Of a stretch of DNA of 64,000 bases, positions 46,739-59,167 are shown piece by piece; the stretch's first letter is position 1; every line of letters begins with the position of its first letter. The DNA is taken from positions 1,591,755 through 1,655,754 of the forward strand of contig VZQC01001595.1 of assembly GCA_009823505.1 (NCBI GenBank). The letters run 5' to 3'. Under the pieces are notes generated by a model that ran no database searches, was not told the origin of the DNA, and was given only the letters and a program-made list of their open reading frames with translations. Both the position numbers and the translations under genes were made by a program. This stretch comes from Rhizomys pruinosus (Eukaryota > Chordata > Mammalia > Rodentia > Spalacidae).

Positions 46739-49700
46739 AGAGAGAGACAGTTTTCAAATAATATTAAGTGCCAATCAATGTCAACTCTAAAGCAAAAATG
46801 AAGCCCACCTGGGACACTTGAACAGAGCACAGTGACTACAGCAGATGTCTATATAGTCTTTGACATACTGTGGTCTCCTGGACAGTATACACTTGTTTGA
46901 ATTATGCATTTTTCACTTGAAATTTAACTTTCTTGTTGAAATACCACCATTTCAAATCCATACTGAAATTGTTAGTAGAGGTGTCTTTATAAGTTCTTTC
47001 TTACCTAAGGAGAAAAGTAATTCAATAGTATTAAGGCCAGCAAAATCAACACATTTGTGTGTTGACATTTCAAGTGATTTATGTGCTTATCAAACTGTGC
47101 AATAAAATAATGCATAATTACAAAATCTACTGACACAGAGATGAAAATGAATCCTATTTTTCTTATTCAGGCCACTCCTTTCCTAAAAGGGAGTGCAAAA
47201 TAGCCAGTTTTATATTTGTCAAATGCAAATGTACTTTCCTTTGAAAATAAAAGTAATGATCAATTAAAACTTTGCTCCCATAATGCCAAGGGAAAATAGT
47301 TTTTCAATACTTCTCTCCAGATTCAGGTTCTGTGTGAATTTTTAGAGTGTATCTACTCTAGCCTGGAACTGAGTGGAAGTGCTTTCTCTGCAGAGCTGGC
47401 AGTGGTCAACTGAAACCTAATCATTTATCACCTGGTATACTAGGACTAGTGTATACTGTCTATGAGTTTTTTCCTCTATAAAATGAGCTTCATAGCAACT
47501 GTCACTAACATAGTTTTTACAACTATTCTTTACACTGAGTTAAATGAAAAAGTTATGAAAATATTTTTTGCAGAGGTAAAATGCTGAGGTAAAATTATTT
47601 AATACATATTTTAATTTAGTTCAAAACATATTTGCTACAGAAGCAATGTAAGCCATGTCTCCTAGCAACAGATTATACCAGTATAAAACCCAATATACAG
47701 GTGTGCTAAGGAGAATTAGCAGACACATAGAGTGAATAAATATCACATTTCTCAAACCTAGACAACAACTTGAATATCAAAATTGTTGAGACTTTCAACT
47801 GGAGAACCCTCTGACAAGGAGTATTTTAAGCAAGTGAAAGATGATTTTTAAGAAAAAAAATATTTTGTTTGCAAAGTTGATTTGTTTGCAAAGCTGATGA
47901 TTATGAGGTAAATGTCACATTTCTTTCTTTAGTTTCCATATAGCCCAAGGTAATTGAATCAACAGTTTCTATTTTGGAATTATGGCTCTTCATTGGATAG
48001 ACACTAGGAACTAAGCTCATGTTTAATTTTAGTTAATGCTAAACAAAGAGAAGCAGAAGTTCCGTTCCACCCTCACCCCATCTGCTTTCCACACTCAAGA
48101 GATGATTGACAGTCCTTTCAGATGAAGACTAGGACTCAAATGGACTTTGTCCTCCCACTCTATTCCATGTGCTCAGGGTAGCTAAGAGGTCTATGCTTTA
48201 GAGATTGCCCCCAGGTGGAGATGCTTCAAGCAGACAAATGCTCTGATTTGCTCTTCTTTTCCAGTGCTGTTCTGTAATATTCCTTGTCCTCATCTTTTGG
48301 AAGTGGAGGTATATATAGGGATCCTGATGACATTTGGACTTGTAGAATGTGTTCTAGGATTCACAATAAACAGAGAAAGACCCCAGATGGCTGGAGAGTT
48401 AAATAGATCTTAAAAGAGGTATTTGACTAGACTGTAGACTTTAAGTGAAGTGGACAGAATGGGTGGCTCACAGAGTATTGACATTATAATGTGTTCCCCT
48501 TGCCTGAATGTATGTGGGCTAAGTGATTTATTTCTAACAAGTAGAATATGGCAGATACTTTGATATCACTTTGTGAACTATATTATATGAGAGGCTCATT
48601 CAGCAGACTGGAAATTGAGTTTCCCCCATTTGACTTGATAATACCACCATCTCACTGAAAACTACACTTGGCTAGGAACTATGATATGCTTGAAAACACG
48701 ATGGTAGTTCCCACATGATACCAGCAAAAGGGCAAAACTGGAATGGCAACAAAGAAAGGAGTTTTGTCAACACGTTGAATGTGCTGAAAAATAAACTTGT
48801 CCCACAATGATAATACAGGTCAGCTGAATCACAATTTTTACCATCTGAGATTCTGAACTGAAGACCCAACTAATCTGTGCATGGACTCCTGAATCTCAGA
48901 AACTGTGGTATAACAAACATGCCATTTAAACTCAGAGCTTTGTTATTCCACTTTGTATAAGTAGTATCCCAGACAACAGGAAGAAGTCAGAAAAAAATGA
49001 CCTGGTAAATGATTAAAAGTCAAATAGCAAAAAGAGGGAGGAAGCAGGTAAGAAAAGGACACAGGGCAACACAGATAATGAGCAGAGTAAGAGTATTTTT
49101 CATTATTGACAAAGTATAAAAACTGTGTTTTTGAATGGAATGAGAATATTGCTCTACTGAATCCTCTCGAAATTCAAAGTCATTTCAAGTCATCCTATAT
49201 TTTTCAGCTTCTGAAGCTTTCCTTATGATTAAACATTTATGGTTCTTGCTTCTTAAGTATTATCACTGTATTGCATATTTCATTTTCACAGCTTTGTTTA
49301 CAATTCCTCCATCAACTGGCAAACTCCTACTTCTTTTCCTTACCTAGTGAACTGCAAAAATAATTTAGAATAACATACACAGAAATATTTGACATTGTAA
49401 AACTCTTCATTTATAAAATGAAGTACAATGAAGTAGTTAAGCCTTCTTTTAATTGGAAAGAGCTAAATGTACTTTTTGGTGACCAATCATGCTATTTTAC
49501 TTTATCTGCTCCATCAATTCACCATCTGCTTCAAAATTTCATCCAACAACATGTTATTCTTCTTTGATCACACCTCTTCCTTACTCACTTTTGTTTAGCT
49601 TCGCATGGACATTAGTAAAGTTAACACATTAATGTTCAACATACAGCATAATTATACCGTAGTCATTCATCTTTGAAAATACTTAGATTAGAGAATATTC

Positions 49701-50735
49701 TGAATGGCACTGTGATATTGTTGATGCTGGAAAGTGAGGAAAAATACTGAATATTGTTTATAATTGTGATTATAATTATTTAAAATGGTTACTAAGTGTT
49801 GCCTTTATGTTTCTCAAGATTGGTTTGTATATACTGTGATATTTCTCATTCCTTTCCCCCCACTGCTGTTTTAGATATGCCTCTGTCCCCAAATTACCCC
49901 AGATTAAACTATGTCTTCTCATTCTCTGCTTCAGCTACATTACTTGGCATTTACTCTCAGGAAACTGTCAATTCTGATAATTTGCATTTTATGCACTGAA
50001 ATCTAGTTGTTATTTTTGAGATGTATCAAACATCTTCAGCACATATTGGGTAGGGATTCCATGGTAAAAATCAGTGGCTAATATTGTTCTGGGTTCATAT
50101 CTAAGTGGGAATTTGAAGCATAGACTATGAACACACTATAAAATTAACAGCAAAGAATCAAATAATAACTATCACAAATGATTGTGAGTATAATTATGAA
50201 TTCCTTAGATTAAGAAGCTAGGTTTATTCCATTGATATCAGCAAAGAAAAAAAATTGATCTGGAGATTATCTATTGATTTAGATAATATACTCTGTGAAC
50301 CTTCTCCTTTAAGACAAAACTGCCCTTTAATTTTCAAGAACATGTTCATGATATATTGTACACTAAAATGATGTCAAAGCGAATGATTCGAAATATTGTC
50401 ATCATGATATGGAGTAAGAAGAAAAACAAGGAAAAGGTGAGACAAATAAATAGCTGAAAATAATTGTTATGAGCCTGTAAAATGATTATTATGAAATCAA
50501 AATTAAGATCTCAGCTAAGAATATCTTTAAGGTTTTTTTTTTTAATCAGTGAAGAAGGTGACATATCTGGTATACCTTTGCATACTTGCCTCTACAGGGA
50601 CATCATTTTCTCAATCAGTATTCTGATCATCTCACTCTAAAAATGTCATCTTTTTAACACAGTAAGGGAGATTAGAAAAAAATATTCTGAAATAAGTTAT
50701 TGAATCTCAAGATTTTCCTGCTATAGATACTTTAA
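46739..50735. other. Intronic sequence, no feature recognised
   Basis: About 4 kb without a repeat or exon that I could identify, the longest repeat-free stretch in the window. Confidence 0.5.
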
Positions 50736-50947
50736 AAACATTTTAAATGCATGTGTATGAGTGTTTTGCCCACATGTATGTAAGTGCATTTACGCATGCA
50801 ATGCCTATGGAAGAGAGAAGTGGACACTGAATTCCCTGGAACCAGAGTTAGGCACAAGTTTTAGCCATCATGTGGGTCCTGGGAACACAAACTTGGTCCT
50901 CTGCCCGAGCAGCCAGTGCCATCAACTGCTGAGCCATCCCTGCAGTC
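50736..50947 (-). mobile_element. Old B2 SINE, minus strand
   Basis: Diverged complement: ctgaattccctggaaccaga, ttagccatcatgtgggtcct, ggtcctctgcccgagcagcc, ctgagccatccctgcagtcc. Confidence 0.85.
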
Positions 50948-50949
50948 CC

Positions 50950-51505
50950 TAATGCAGATATTCTTAAATTGTAAGCCAGTGAGAATAAAACAGGTTATAC
51001 TCACAGTATGATTTTGTAAACAATATTTTATGGAATCTGAATCTGTAAAGTAGTGAAAGTATGTCAACTTTGTCTAACTGAAAAGAAATGGGACTGTCCT
51101 TTGTTTATTTATGAAATCTTTTTTACTGGTTGCTCTGCACTCAAGGCTGCCAAGGCAATCCTTGAGATGTGAGACATAAACTTTTAGCATTATCAACTAA
51201 AATATTGGTAGCCTATCAATTTATTGCTCATATTATACCCATCTTTATCTTTCACTTTAATTCTTGGCTGCTCTTACCTTTAAAGCTGCCCATTTCTCTC
51301 TTTAGTTTCCCTGAAAATAATGATTTAGATGTGCATTGTAACTTTGTTACATTGAATTATGATGTGGTTAAAAATCTTGCAATCTATGTGCAAATAACTT
51401 TTTGAAATTAGCATTTCATGATTTTTATGATAAAAATGTTTGAAGATCATCATATGTAAACAGGGTATTAAAGTTGGTTTATAGGATACATTTAGACAAC
51501 TCCTT
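50950..51505. other. Intronic sequence, no feature recognised
   Basis: AT-rich and unique-looking. Confidence 0.5.
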
Positions 51506-51566
51506 TTCATTTATATATATATATATAAATATATATAACTTATATATATTTATATATATAAATGAA
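51506..51566. repeat. AT-rich hairpin
   Basis: Imperfect inverted repeat built from TA dinucleotides, framed by ttcattta at the left and taaatgaa at the right. Confidence 0.85.
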
Positions 51567-51649
51567 TTTAAATATATCATTTAGATAAAATAAAATATAT
51601 CATAATTAATTATATTATTAAATATATATATGCTACTTCTAACAAGAGT

Positions 51650-52320
51650 AAACTAAAGCAGATAAGGAGTATCTTCACTTCCTACTCAGCATCCTTTTGT
51701 AAGATAATGTTAGGAAACTGAGAAAATATTCATGGAAGCTATTAGCACAAGATCTTATATTCAGTTCAAATATTCTACTACTCTAGGGCATTGTCTCAAG
51801 AGTTTTATCAGATTAAACAAGAACAACAACAAATGTTGCTAAAATGTTCACTATTATCTACACCGTGGCAGCAAAATCTGGTCATAATGAATGTTTCAGT
51901 TTAATGTTTTTTTGTAATAGCTGAAGAAGAAAAGTAAGATGAATAAAAATTCAGATTTGGACTTTTGTAATTTTTATATATTCTTATTTTTAGCTTGGCA
52001 TTTTATCAGAAGAGAAACACTCCTTACCAATGGCATATTGCTTAGTTCTTCACAAATTACTTCGTGTCTGGAGAAAAAAAAAAACAACCTGGAGACTTTG
52101 AAGATGTGTTTTCTTAATCTCACTTTGCATGTAGAAAAATATCTTTCTCAGCTTTTGTTCAAGGAAACTTGTTTACCATTAGAACTGATAACTTGATTAT
52201 TCATATAAAATAAAACTTCATTTTATAATTCCCAATACCTTAAAATTTCTTTTTTGTCTCATATATGTACTTCTCTAGTTCAATGGAATATGAAAAAAAT
52301 ATATTGTCTCCATCATCATA
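51650..52320. other. Intronic sequence, no feature recognised
   Basis: AT-rich and unique-looking. Confidence 0.5.
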
Positions 52321-52325
52321 GAGAC

Positions 52326-52326
<1 letters not shown>

Positions 52327-52358
<32 letters not shown>

Positions 52359-52362
52359 TGTG
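52327..52362 (+). repeat. (GT)n microsatellite
   Basis: GT dinucleotides with one interruption. Confidence 0.95.
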
Positions 52363-52674
52363 TTATGGTTTGTGAAATTTTAGCCCCGCAGTTTGATATG
52401 TTTGAAAAACGTACTTTATCCCCACCTGGTGGCATCTTTTAAGAGCATGTAAATCCTTTGGGCTTTTGGGACTGGGGCTTAGCTTGCAGAAGTGGTCACT
52501 TGGGGTGGGTCTTGAAGGTGGAACCTGTTGTGGTTCTGGCCCCAGCTCTCTGCATTCTGATTGTTCAATATGTGAATAAGTCAAGTTGGAGGTTTCTGGT
52601 AACATGAGCCTAGCTCCTTCAATATTCATGCCTTCCCCTACATGAGGGATTGTGTTTCTCTTGAACTGCAAGCA

Positions 52675-52676
<2 letters not shown>
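52363..52676 (+). mobile_element. hAT-like (URR1-related) element, diverged
   Basis: tatggtttgtgaaattttag, atccccacctggtggcatct, gtcacttggggtgggtcttg and ctcttgaactgcaagcaata follow the order of URR1-like rodent elements (compare 33607-33966), but divergence is strong. It ends in AATAAA running into 30 A residues, which also allows a retrocopy reading. Confidence 0.5.

Positions 52677-52706
<30 letters not shown>
52677..52706 (+). repeat. (A)30 homopolymer
   Basis: Thirty uninterrupted A residues directly after caagcaat. Confidence 0.95.
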
Positions 52707-52708
<2 letters not shown>

Positions 52709-52709
52709 C

Positions 52710-54302
52710 TCTCTTCTTCCTTAAGAATCTTCTGCTAAATATATTGTCATAATGAGGAGAAAAATAAGAAATATGTTATGTATTTGTGTCTGCGTATAAG
52801 TGAGTGTTTGTATGTGTCTCTGTGTATATCTGCATTGAGTCTCTGTGTGTTTGTGTCTGTCTGCGTGTGTATAGTTTGCACTGCCCTTTCCTTAATAATT
52901 CTTTTATTTATGATATATATTTACTAATAAAAGGATAACCGATTTGTTTTTATGAAATCAGTGACATTTAAAATGAATTTTGTATTTAATTTGTGATAGG
53001 CAGTAGAAAGTACTCAGCAAAATCCATATGTTTTTCTTCTAGTGCACCTATTACCAGAGGGTTTGAGGTTGAAATCACTGTTCGCACATAAACATATGTT
53101 GTATGCACAAATGATGGAAATGAAATGGAAGGCATTTATTTCATGCCATTTCCATGGCCTTCCTGCACTAACACCTGGCACACGATTGATGAACAATATT
53201 TGAAGTTATCTCTACATCACTTTTGATTGATGTATAGATATTAAGACTCGAATAGAATTACTTGGCAGTAATCATTAAACTGCTGAGCTGTTACATATTA
53301 AAAATGAATGCTAAGTCTAAGAAGCTGAAACTTTAATCAATTTTCATATACTCTTAAAATTTTTTAATAAAATCCAAACTCAGAATGATATCACATAATT
53401 ACTGTAGGGATTAAAAATATCATAATCTTGCCTGATGAGACATTTTAATGGTCAGTGAAATTTATATGCTATCTGTGATCTTGCTTTGTGGATATGTCTC
53501 AATTTCTGCTTTATTACATTCTATTTATATGTTTTATTCATTTGCCTATTTCTCTCCTGATCAAAATTATCAACTGAGAACAGAAAATGCTTTCATGTTC
53601 ATGTAGAGTTACCATTTTTCTTTCTAAGTAAGTGTCTCTGGGTCTGATTATGTTCTCAACAGATACAATTTTTATCTATAATGAGACCAGACAATGTGCA
53701 CCTTATATTTGCCTTGGGTTCTGTAATTGATCAATTAGGAAGCACAAAGCACAACCACTACGCTCATGTTTTTATGTGATCTGTTTATGGGAAATCTTAA
53801 GCTTCTTTCATTTGAATAGTCAAATTTAATGATCCCTGGTAAATCTGAAGATATTCTGAGGTGAATAGTCTAGATGAAAGGAGAGCAGACTGCTTCAGAT
53901 TAACTTTAGTTGCTCCTAGAAGCATGTCAGCCATTAGATTATGTAGGTGCTATTGGACAACTGCAAACCTTTATTGAACACAAATCAATTAAGTAGTAAA
54001 AACTCTTGCTACAGTAGTATCCATAATTTTTCATGGTGCCTATATTTCTGGAAAATTATAGCTATATTTCCTGCATTGATATTAAACAAGAAGGAACCTG
54101 TTCTGGCTGAAGAAATTCTGTTCTGGTGTCAGTGTGAAGAAGAATGGAGAACAGCAGAGGGAACATGACTACAGAGACAATGGCCGAAATCTCTGACGGT
54201 GCCTTAAGATGGTCTCACTCCATAGCCTAAGACTGAGGAGTAGCATTAGAGGGGAAAACCTAGTTGTTCTTGAGCAATGTAAAATGTCATCCTCTTCTGT
54301 AA

Positions 54303-54303
<1 letters not shown>
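52710..54303. other. Intronic sequence, no feature recognised
   Basis: Unique-looking sequence; TG/TC-rich patch at 52780-52870 only. Confidence 0.5.

Positions 54304-54341
<38 letters not shown>
54304..54341 (+). repeat. (TG)n microsatellite
   Basis: Uninterrupted TG dinucleotides at the edge of a SINE. Confidence 0.95.
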
Positions 54342-54342
<1 letters not shown>

Positions 54343-54647
54343 ACTCATGTTTGTGTTTGTGGCTGTATTCATACCACTGCACCTGTGGGGGTCAGAGAAC
54401 AAATAAGCAGGGTGTCAGTCCTCACCTTCCACTTTGCTTCACACTAGGTCTCTTTATTGTTTATCTGCTTTTTAAGCAGAGTAATGAGTGTCCAGGGATT
54501 CTTTCTGTGCCCCCTTCCACCTCTCCACTGCATCAGTGCATGAGAAGCACTGCTATAGGTCTGGGTTTTGTGTGGGTTCTGGAGATTTGAATTCAGGCCT
54601 CCATGCTTTCACAGTGAGTGCTTTACTGACTGACCATCTCCCCAGCC
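54342..54647 (-). mobile_element. B3-type SINE, minus strand
   Basis: After the TG tract: gggggtcagagaacaaataa, ... gggttctggagatttgaatt, aggcctccatgctttcacag and the end ctgaccatctccccagcc. This order fits rodent B3/B2-related SINE complements. Confidence 0.65.
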
Positions 54648-54691
54648 TGAATGGAAAACTTTACTGAAGTTGTTATCTTGTTACAATAATA

Positions 54692-54694
54692 GAG

Positions 54695-54731
<37 letters not shown>

Positions 54732-54739
54732 TAATAATA
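54692..54739 (+). repeat. (AAT)n microsatellite
   Basis: Trinucleotide array with one interruption. Confidence 0.95.
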
Positions 54740-54744
54740 ACATC

Positions 54745-55514
54745 AACAACCTCTTAGGAGGTGAGGTTCAATGCAGTGGATTGGCCTAGTTTATTTGTCT
54801 CATGATAAATTTAGTTTCCTTTTCCCAGAATGGGAGAAATAAAATTTTTTTCTTTGTAAGATTCTGATTAATGAAGCTTTCTTTTGTTCAGTTTTGTCAC
54901 ATAGTACACACACATCTAAACTGGAAAATTATGAAAGTGAAAATTATTAACCTAATGACCATTTTGCTAAAGGGCAAAAACAGAGGCAATGGAATCTTCC
55001 AGCATTTTTTCCAAACTTGGACTGACCCACAGCAACGGGGTGGAGTGCTATTTTTACTCCCTTGGCCTTGCTAAGCTTTTGGTTTGAATAACAAATGGTT
55101 AATACATTGAAGACACCACGTATCTGTGATATGATCCACTGAAGAAATAACCTAAGTATGGTAACATTATTGTCAGACAATTAGGCACTTTCCAGGTAGA
55201 TTAATGTTTAATTTAATGAAACTAATATTTAAATTAAGATCTTGGGAAATTAATGGCATTAACAAATGTCAAGAGTAAAGAACACTGTCTTGAGCCAGTT
55301 GTTATACAGACTTCAAATTGAGCCTGTGTAAAGGGGAAGAAACTGGAAAGATTTTAGGAATGGCTGGAAACCCTGACTGTAATCAGACATTGAAGTACTG
55401 CAGAGGCAGAAATGGAGCTTGGTAGGTTAACCTGCTTACAGCAAGTGCAATGATAAGCAGGAGGCGTTAGAAGGAACCTTCAAGAACGGCTGAGGTAATA
55501 AGGCATTAATGATA
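54745..55514. other. Intronic sequence, no feature recognised
   Basis: Unique-looking sequence. Confidence 0.5.
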
Positions 55515-55517
55515 TAT

Positions 55518-55549
<32 letters not shown>
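55515..55549 (+). repeat. (AT)n microsatellite
   Basis: AT dinucleotides following atagatatat. Confidence 0.95.
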
Positions 55550-55551
<2 letters not shown>

Positions 55552-55559
55552 ATATGTTA

Positions 55560-56199
55560 AGGACCCACTTCTCAGGAACTCATTGAGGATAACTTTGTAG
55601 AATTGTGTCTGGGATGTTTGGGCAATAAAGTTACTATCTACACTTCTCTTTCTTCCTTTCCTACTGCTAGAATGAGTTTTTATGAGTATTGCTCCTACCA
55701 CTGTAGAACTTTAAACTTTTTCTGCAATTACTTTGCATTTAGCACTCCTGATCTATAGCACTGAAAATTTATAAGCATAACTCTTTCTGCTCATATGATC
55801 TGAATCTCCATTGCAATATGCTTGAACTTTAGACTTGTCCTGTACAAGGCTGATGATTTTATCTAGCTTTGATCTAATTACTTTACTATATTCTTCAAAA
55901 TGCTGTCACTACAATAGGTTACAGTTCCTATTTTAAAAACGTTTAGATGTTCCTTTTTACAAGTGTAAGATATGGTTTTTATCATATCCTCAAACAGCTG
56001 TACAGTTGTTATGCAATTTTAATAATGTACTCACTTTTGTGCTTTCTAGCTTATAATGTATAGGTATAGCTCAATTATTGTTTTAGGTATGTAACAACCA
56101 TCATTGCATTGCAAACTCTCTCTTGTTCTCTATGAATTAAATCTGTAGCCTTTGATACTGGGAAGTTTTTAAACACATTGTTGAAAACATGGCAGCAGT
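55560..56199. other. Intronic sequence, no feature recognised
   Basis: AT-rich and unique-looking. Confidence 0.5.
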
Positions 56200-56355
56200 T
56201 GCTAGGCGTGGTGGGACACGCCTTACAATCCCCACACTCAGAGGCAGAGGCAGGGCAGTATTTCTTTTGATCAAGGCCAGCCTGGCTACAGAGTGAGTTC
56301 CAGGAAAGCTGGGGCTACAAAGGGAGACCCGTCTCAAAAAGACAAAAAAAAAAAA
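56200..56355 (+). mobile_element. B1 SINE, plus strand
   Basis: gctaggcgtggtgggacacg ... caaggccagcctggctacag ... gggagacccgtctcaaaaag. Several one-base losses relative to other B1 copies. Confidence 0.92.
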
Positions 56356-56494
56356 TGCAGTTCATATTTGTGTTCAGTCTTCACTAGAATATAAATCAAT
56401 TGATGGTAAGAATTGGATTTTGGATTTTCTTGGTTTTCTCAATTCTCAGTTTGTCTGTGATCTTCAGCAATAGAATGTGCTCTGTAAAGGTTGG

Positions 56495-56951
56495 TGTATT
56501 AGTCAGGGTTCTCTAAAGAAACAGAAGCAACCGGATGAGTAGTATAACTATATACAATTTATTGATTTGCTCACGTGATGGAGCTCAACAGTAGCGCCGA
56601 ACTGGAGAGGCCGGAATCCAGGGAACTGCTCAGTCTGCAAGGCTGGATGTCTCAGTAGTCCCAATCTAGTGCTGAGGCCGAATGGATTCCAGGAGATCTG
56701 CCAGTCTCAGTACACGCTGGATCCGAAAGGTTGATCACAGCAGCAAGACAAAACTCACCAGATGAGAGAAGCAAGCCGCAGGAGGAAAAGGGGCCAAGCT
56801 CCCGCTGCCGTGGCCTTAAATACTGCCTGCCTGCAGAAGGTAATACCACATCCGGGGTGGCCATCCGGGTTGAGGTGGTCCAATCAGAGACCCTTTTTCT
56901 CTTATTTGTTCCTTAATCCAGTCAAGTTGACACCGTCAGGATTAACCATCA
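56495..56951 (-). repeat. ERV 3' LTR (in minus orientation)
   Basis: Read on the minus strand it starts TGATGGTTAATCC and ends CCTGACTAATACA (TG...CA ends). A TATA-like tatttaag lies near 56815 and an AATAAA (complement tttatt) near 56560. A purine-rich stretch (aaggggtgg) lies just inside, at about 56955-56966, and is a candidate polypurine tract. Confidence 0.88.
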
Positions 56952-58698
56952 AAATCCACCCCTTGTCAGCTTGACACCCAATAAATAGCCCTCTGCTTAA
57001 ATGTCTAATTGCAAACATGGTGAGGTTAATTCCACCTTAACATGTTATAAGTATCCATGTGCAATCAAAAGCATTATATCTTAGAGTAGGTGGTAATGTC
57101 CTTGAAGAACTTAGTCCTTCAGTATCTAATAACCTAAATATGACAACACTTAACACATACCTCAGTTGCACATTCAAAAGAAACAACACAAGTATCCAGC
57201 TTAAATATACATACAATAAACATTATAATACATAAATATGAACAAGCACATCTTAACCAAATAGGACAAAAGTTAATATCTATTATAAACCACTTTCTGC
57301 AACTGGTCCCATGGCTTCAGCTATGATATTTATGATACCTTCTTCTACTACACATTCTGCATTTCCTCCACCTATCAGCAAACACCTTGCAGGTCTTGGC
57401 TCATTCCCTGGAGGAGTGACCCATACCTTCATCCCCGAAGGGTCTGGGCCATTTATTGTCCTGTCTGGTTTGGGTTGTTGGAGTTTCCCATTAACCTTAA
57501 TCATAAGGACTATGTAGCACCAGAAGGCGCCCTACAGCATCTCCTGCCTTCCAGACATAATCTTCCTTGCCCCCAGTTGTGGAGAAAAAGTCCAATTTCC
57601 CATTGTAGTCTGGATCAATCACTCCTCCTGCCTACTGTTATTCCTTCCTTAGCCTGTTGGCTTAAAGGCAGTAGAAGCCGAAGTGGCCAGGAGAAGTCTT
57701 AGCTTCCAATTCAATGAACATTTGCTGTATTTCCTGGTAAAAGCACTCCCCCATTGGAGCCAAAACACTAGAACCAGCAGAACACCAAGGTCGTGGGTAC
57801 AGGAAGAAAAAATTTTCCTACTGGGTCACAGGGGTGACAGTGAGTGGAATCACTTCCACTTCCACCCCTTGGTTCCTGACCCATGAATTCTGGCTATAGG
57901 AGAAACAGTACCACATAGTGTGAGCGCTGATTCAAAGCATATACTGCCTGTGGAGACCTTGCCCCAGCCCTCCGGGTATTGCTACCTAATTGGCTTTAAC
58001 TGTGTCTTCAAGAGGCATTCCATTGTTCTATCAAACCAGCTGCTTCTGGGTGTGGGTGAACAGGTAAGACCAGTTGGAAACCATGAACATGGGCCCACAG
58101 TCGCACTCTTTGGCTGTGAAGTGAGTTCCTTGTCAGAAGCAACCACCCTTTCCCCACTCAGTGCTTCACTTTAACTGCTGACACTTTCGTGCTGGGAATT
58201 AAATTTGCGTTTAAATCAGCCAAAAGTATAATAAGGGCTCCAGCTTGATTTTCTGCAGCTTTTAGCTCTTTGGTGCTGGAGAGAAGATTCTCTCCAGAGC
58301 ACACTTGGAAACCTTTAAACTGTTGTTTCGAATCTGGAGCTTGGTCATTTTTATCACTGAGCTCCATATTTTCCTCTATCAGTTTATCCAGACATTTAGG
58401 AGCAAAAAGGCAACATCATTATTTTTCTTATTTTCCGCAATTCTCAAACGTTTATATATAGAGTCGCTAAATCCTTTGCTTCTCACAAGAGGTGAGTTAG
58501 GTGAGTCAAATAGATCTATCTTCATATTTATTCAAATAGTCTGCACCAAGGATTATCATTCCTCTTCATGCCACCAGGAGAGCCTTCAGTAACTCTAGGC
58601 TTCATTGGGTTGGAGAGCTGCTCCAGAGGCTACCAAGCCCACTAAAGATCATCCTTTCAAATCTTCTGTTCCTTAGAACATTCTTCTGGTCCAAAATC
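56952..58698 (-). pseudogene. ERV internal region with integrase remnants
   Basis: On the minus strand, 58105-58140 contains GTHFTAKE, a landmark of the retroviral integrase catalytic core (the first conserved Asp region and what follows). At 57290-57500 a frame includes KVWVTPPGNEPRPAR, a pattern of the integrase C-terminal part. Order core, then C-terminal part, then 3' LTR agrees with minus orientation. Frames are broken by stops and shifts; reverse transcriptase and gag were not recognised. Open frames on the plus strand here (for example 57920-58174) are antisense. Confidence 0.72.
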
Positions 58699-59162
58699 TG
58701 TATTAGTCAGGGTCGGCTATAAAGAAACAGAAGCAACCGGATGAATATATAACTATATACAATTTATTGATTTGCTCACGTGACGGAGCTCAACAGTAGC
58801 GCCGAACTGGAGAGGCCGGGAATCCAGGGAACTGCTCAGTCCGCAAGGCTGGATGTCTCAGGAGTCCCAGTCTAGTGCTGAAGGCCCGAATGGATTCCAG
58901 GAGATCTGCCAGTCTCAGTACACGCTGGGATCCAAAAGGTTGATCACAGCAGCAAGACAAACTCACCAGATGAGAGAAGCAAGCCGCAGGAGGAAAAAGG
59001 GGCCAGCTCCCGCTGCCGTGGCCTTAAATACTGCCTGCTGGCAGAAGGTAACACCCACATTTTGGGTGGGCCATCCGGGTTGAGGTGGTCCAATCAGAAG
59101 ACCCTTTTTCTCTTATTTGTTCCTTAGTCCAGTCAAGTTGACACTCAGGATTAACCACCACA
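58699..59162 (-). repeat. ERV 5' LTR (in minus orientation)
   Basis: Near-identical to 56495-56951 over its whole length, starting TGTGGTGGTTAATCC and ending GACTAATACA on the minus strand. Differences include many single-base indels in short runs. Confidence 0.88.
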
Positions 59163-59167
59163 GCTGG

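Larger units (their letters stand above)
56495..59162 (-). mobile_element. Endogenous retrovirus with two LTRs, internally deleted, minus strand
   Basis: Two long terminal repeats (56495-56951 and 58699-59162) bracket about 1.75 kb of degenerate internal sequence. Full-length ERVs are 6-9 kb, so most of gag, pol and any env are gone. The minus orientation follows from the LTR polarity and from pol remnants reading minus. Flanking 5-mers are gttgg before and gctgg after, a possible 5 bp target duplication with one change. No intact gene survives. Family name unknown to me. Confidence 0.88.

Noticed and set aside
52363..52706. Processed pseudogene ending in AATAAA and poly(A)
   Set aside because: The order of motifs fits a URR1-like hAT element whose own consensus contains an AATAAA near the end; no parent gene or clear target duplication was seen. 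Kept as a low-confidence hAT call.
57920..58174. Plus-strand open frames inside 57-58.6 kb
   Set aside because: Antisense to the degenerate retroviral pol remnants on the minus strand.
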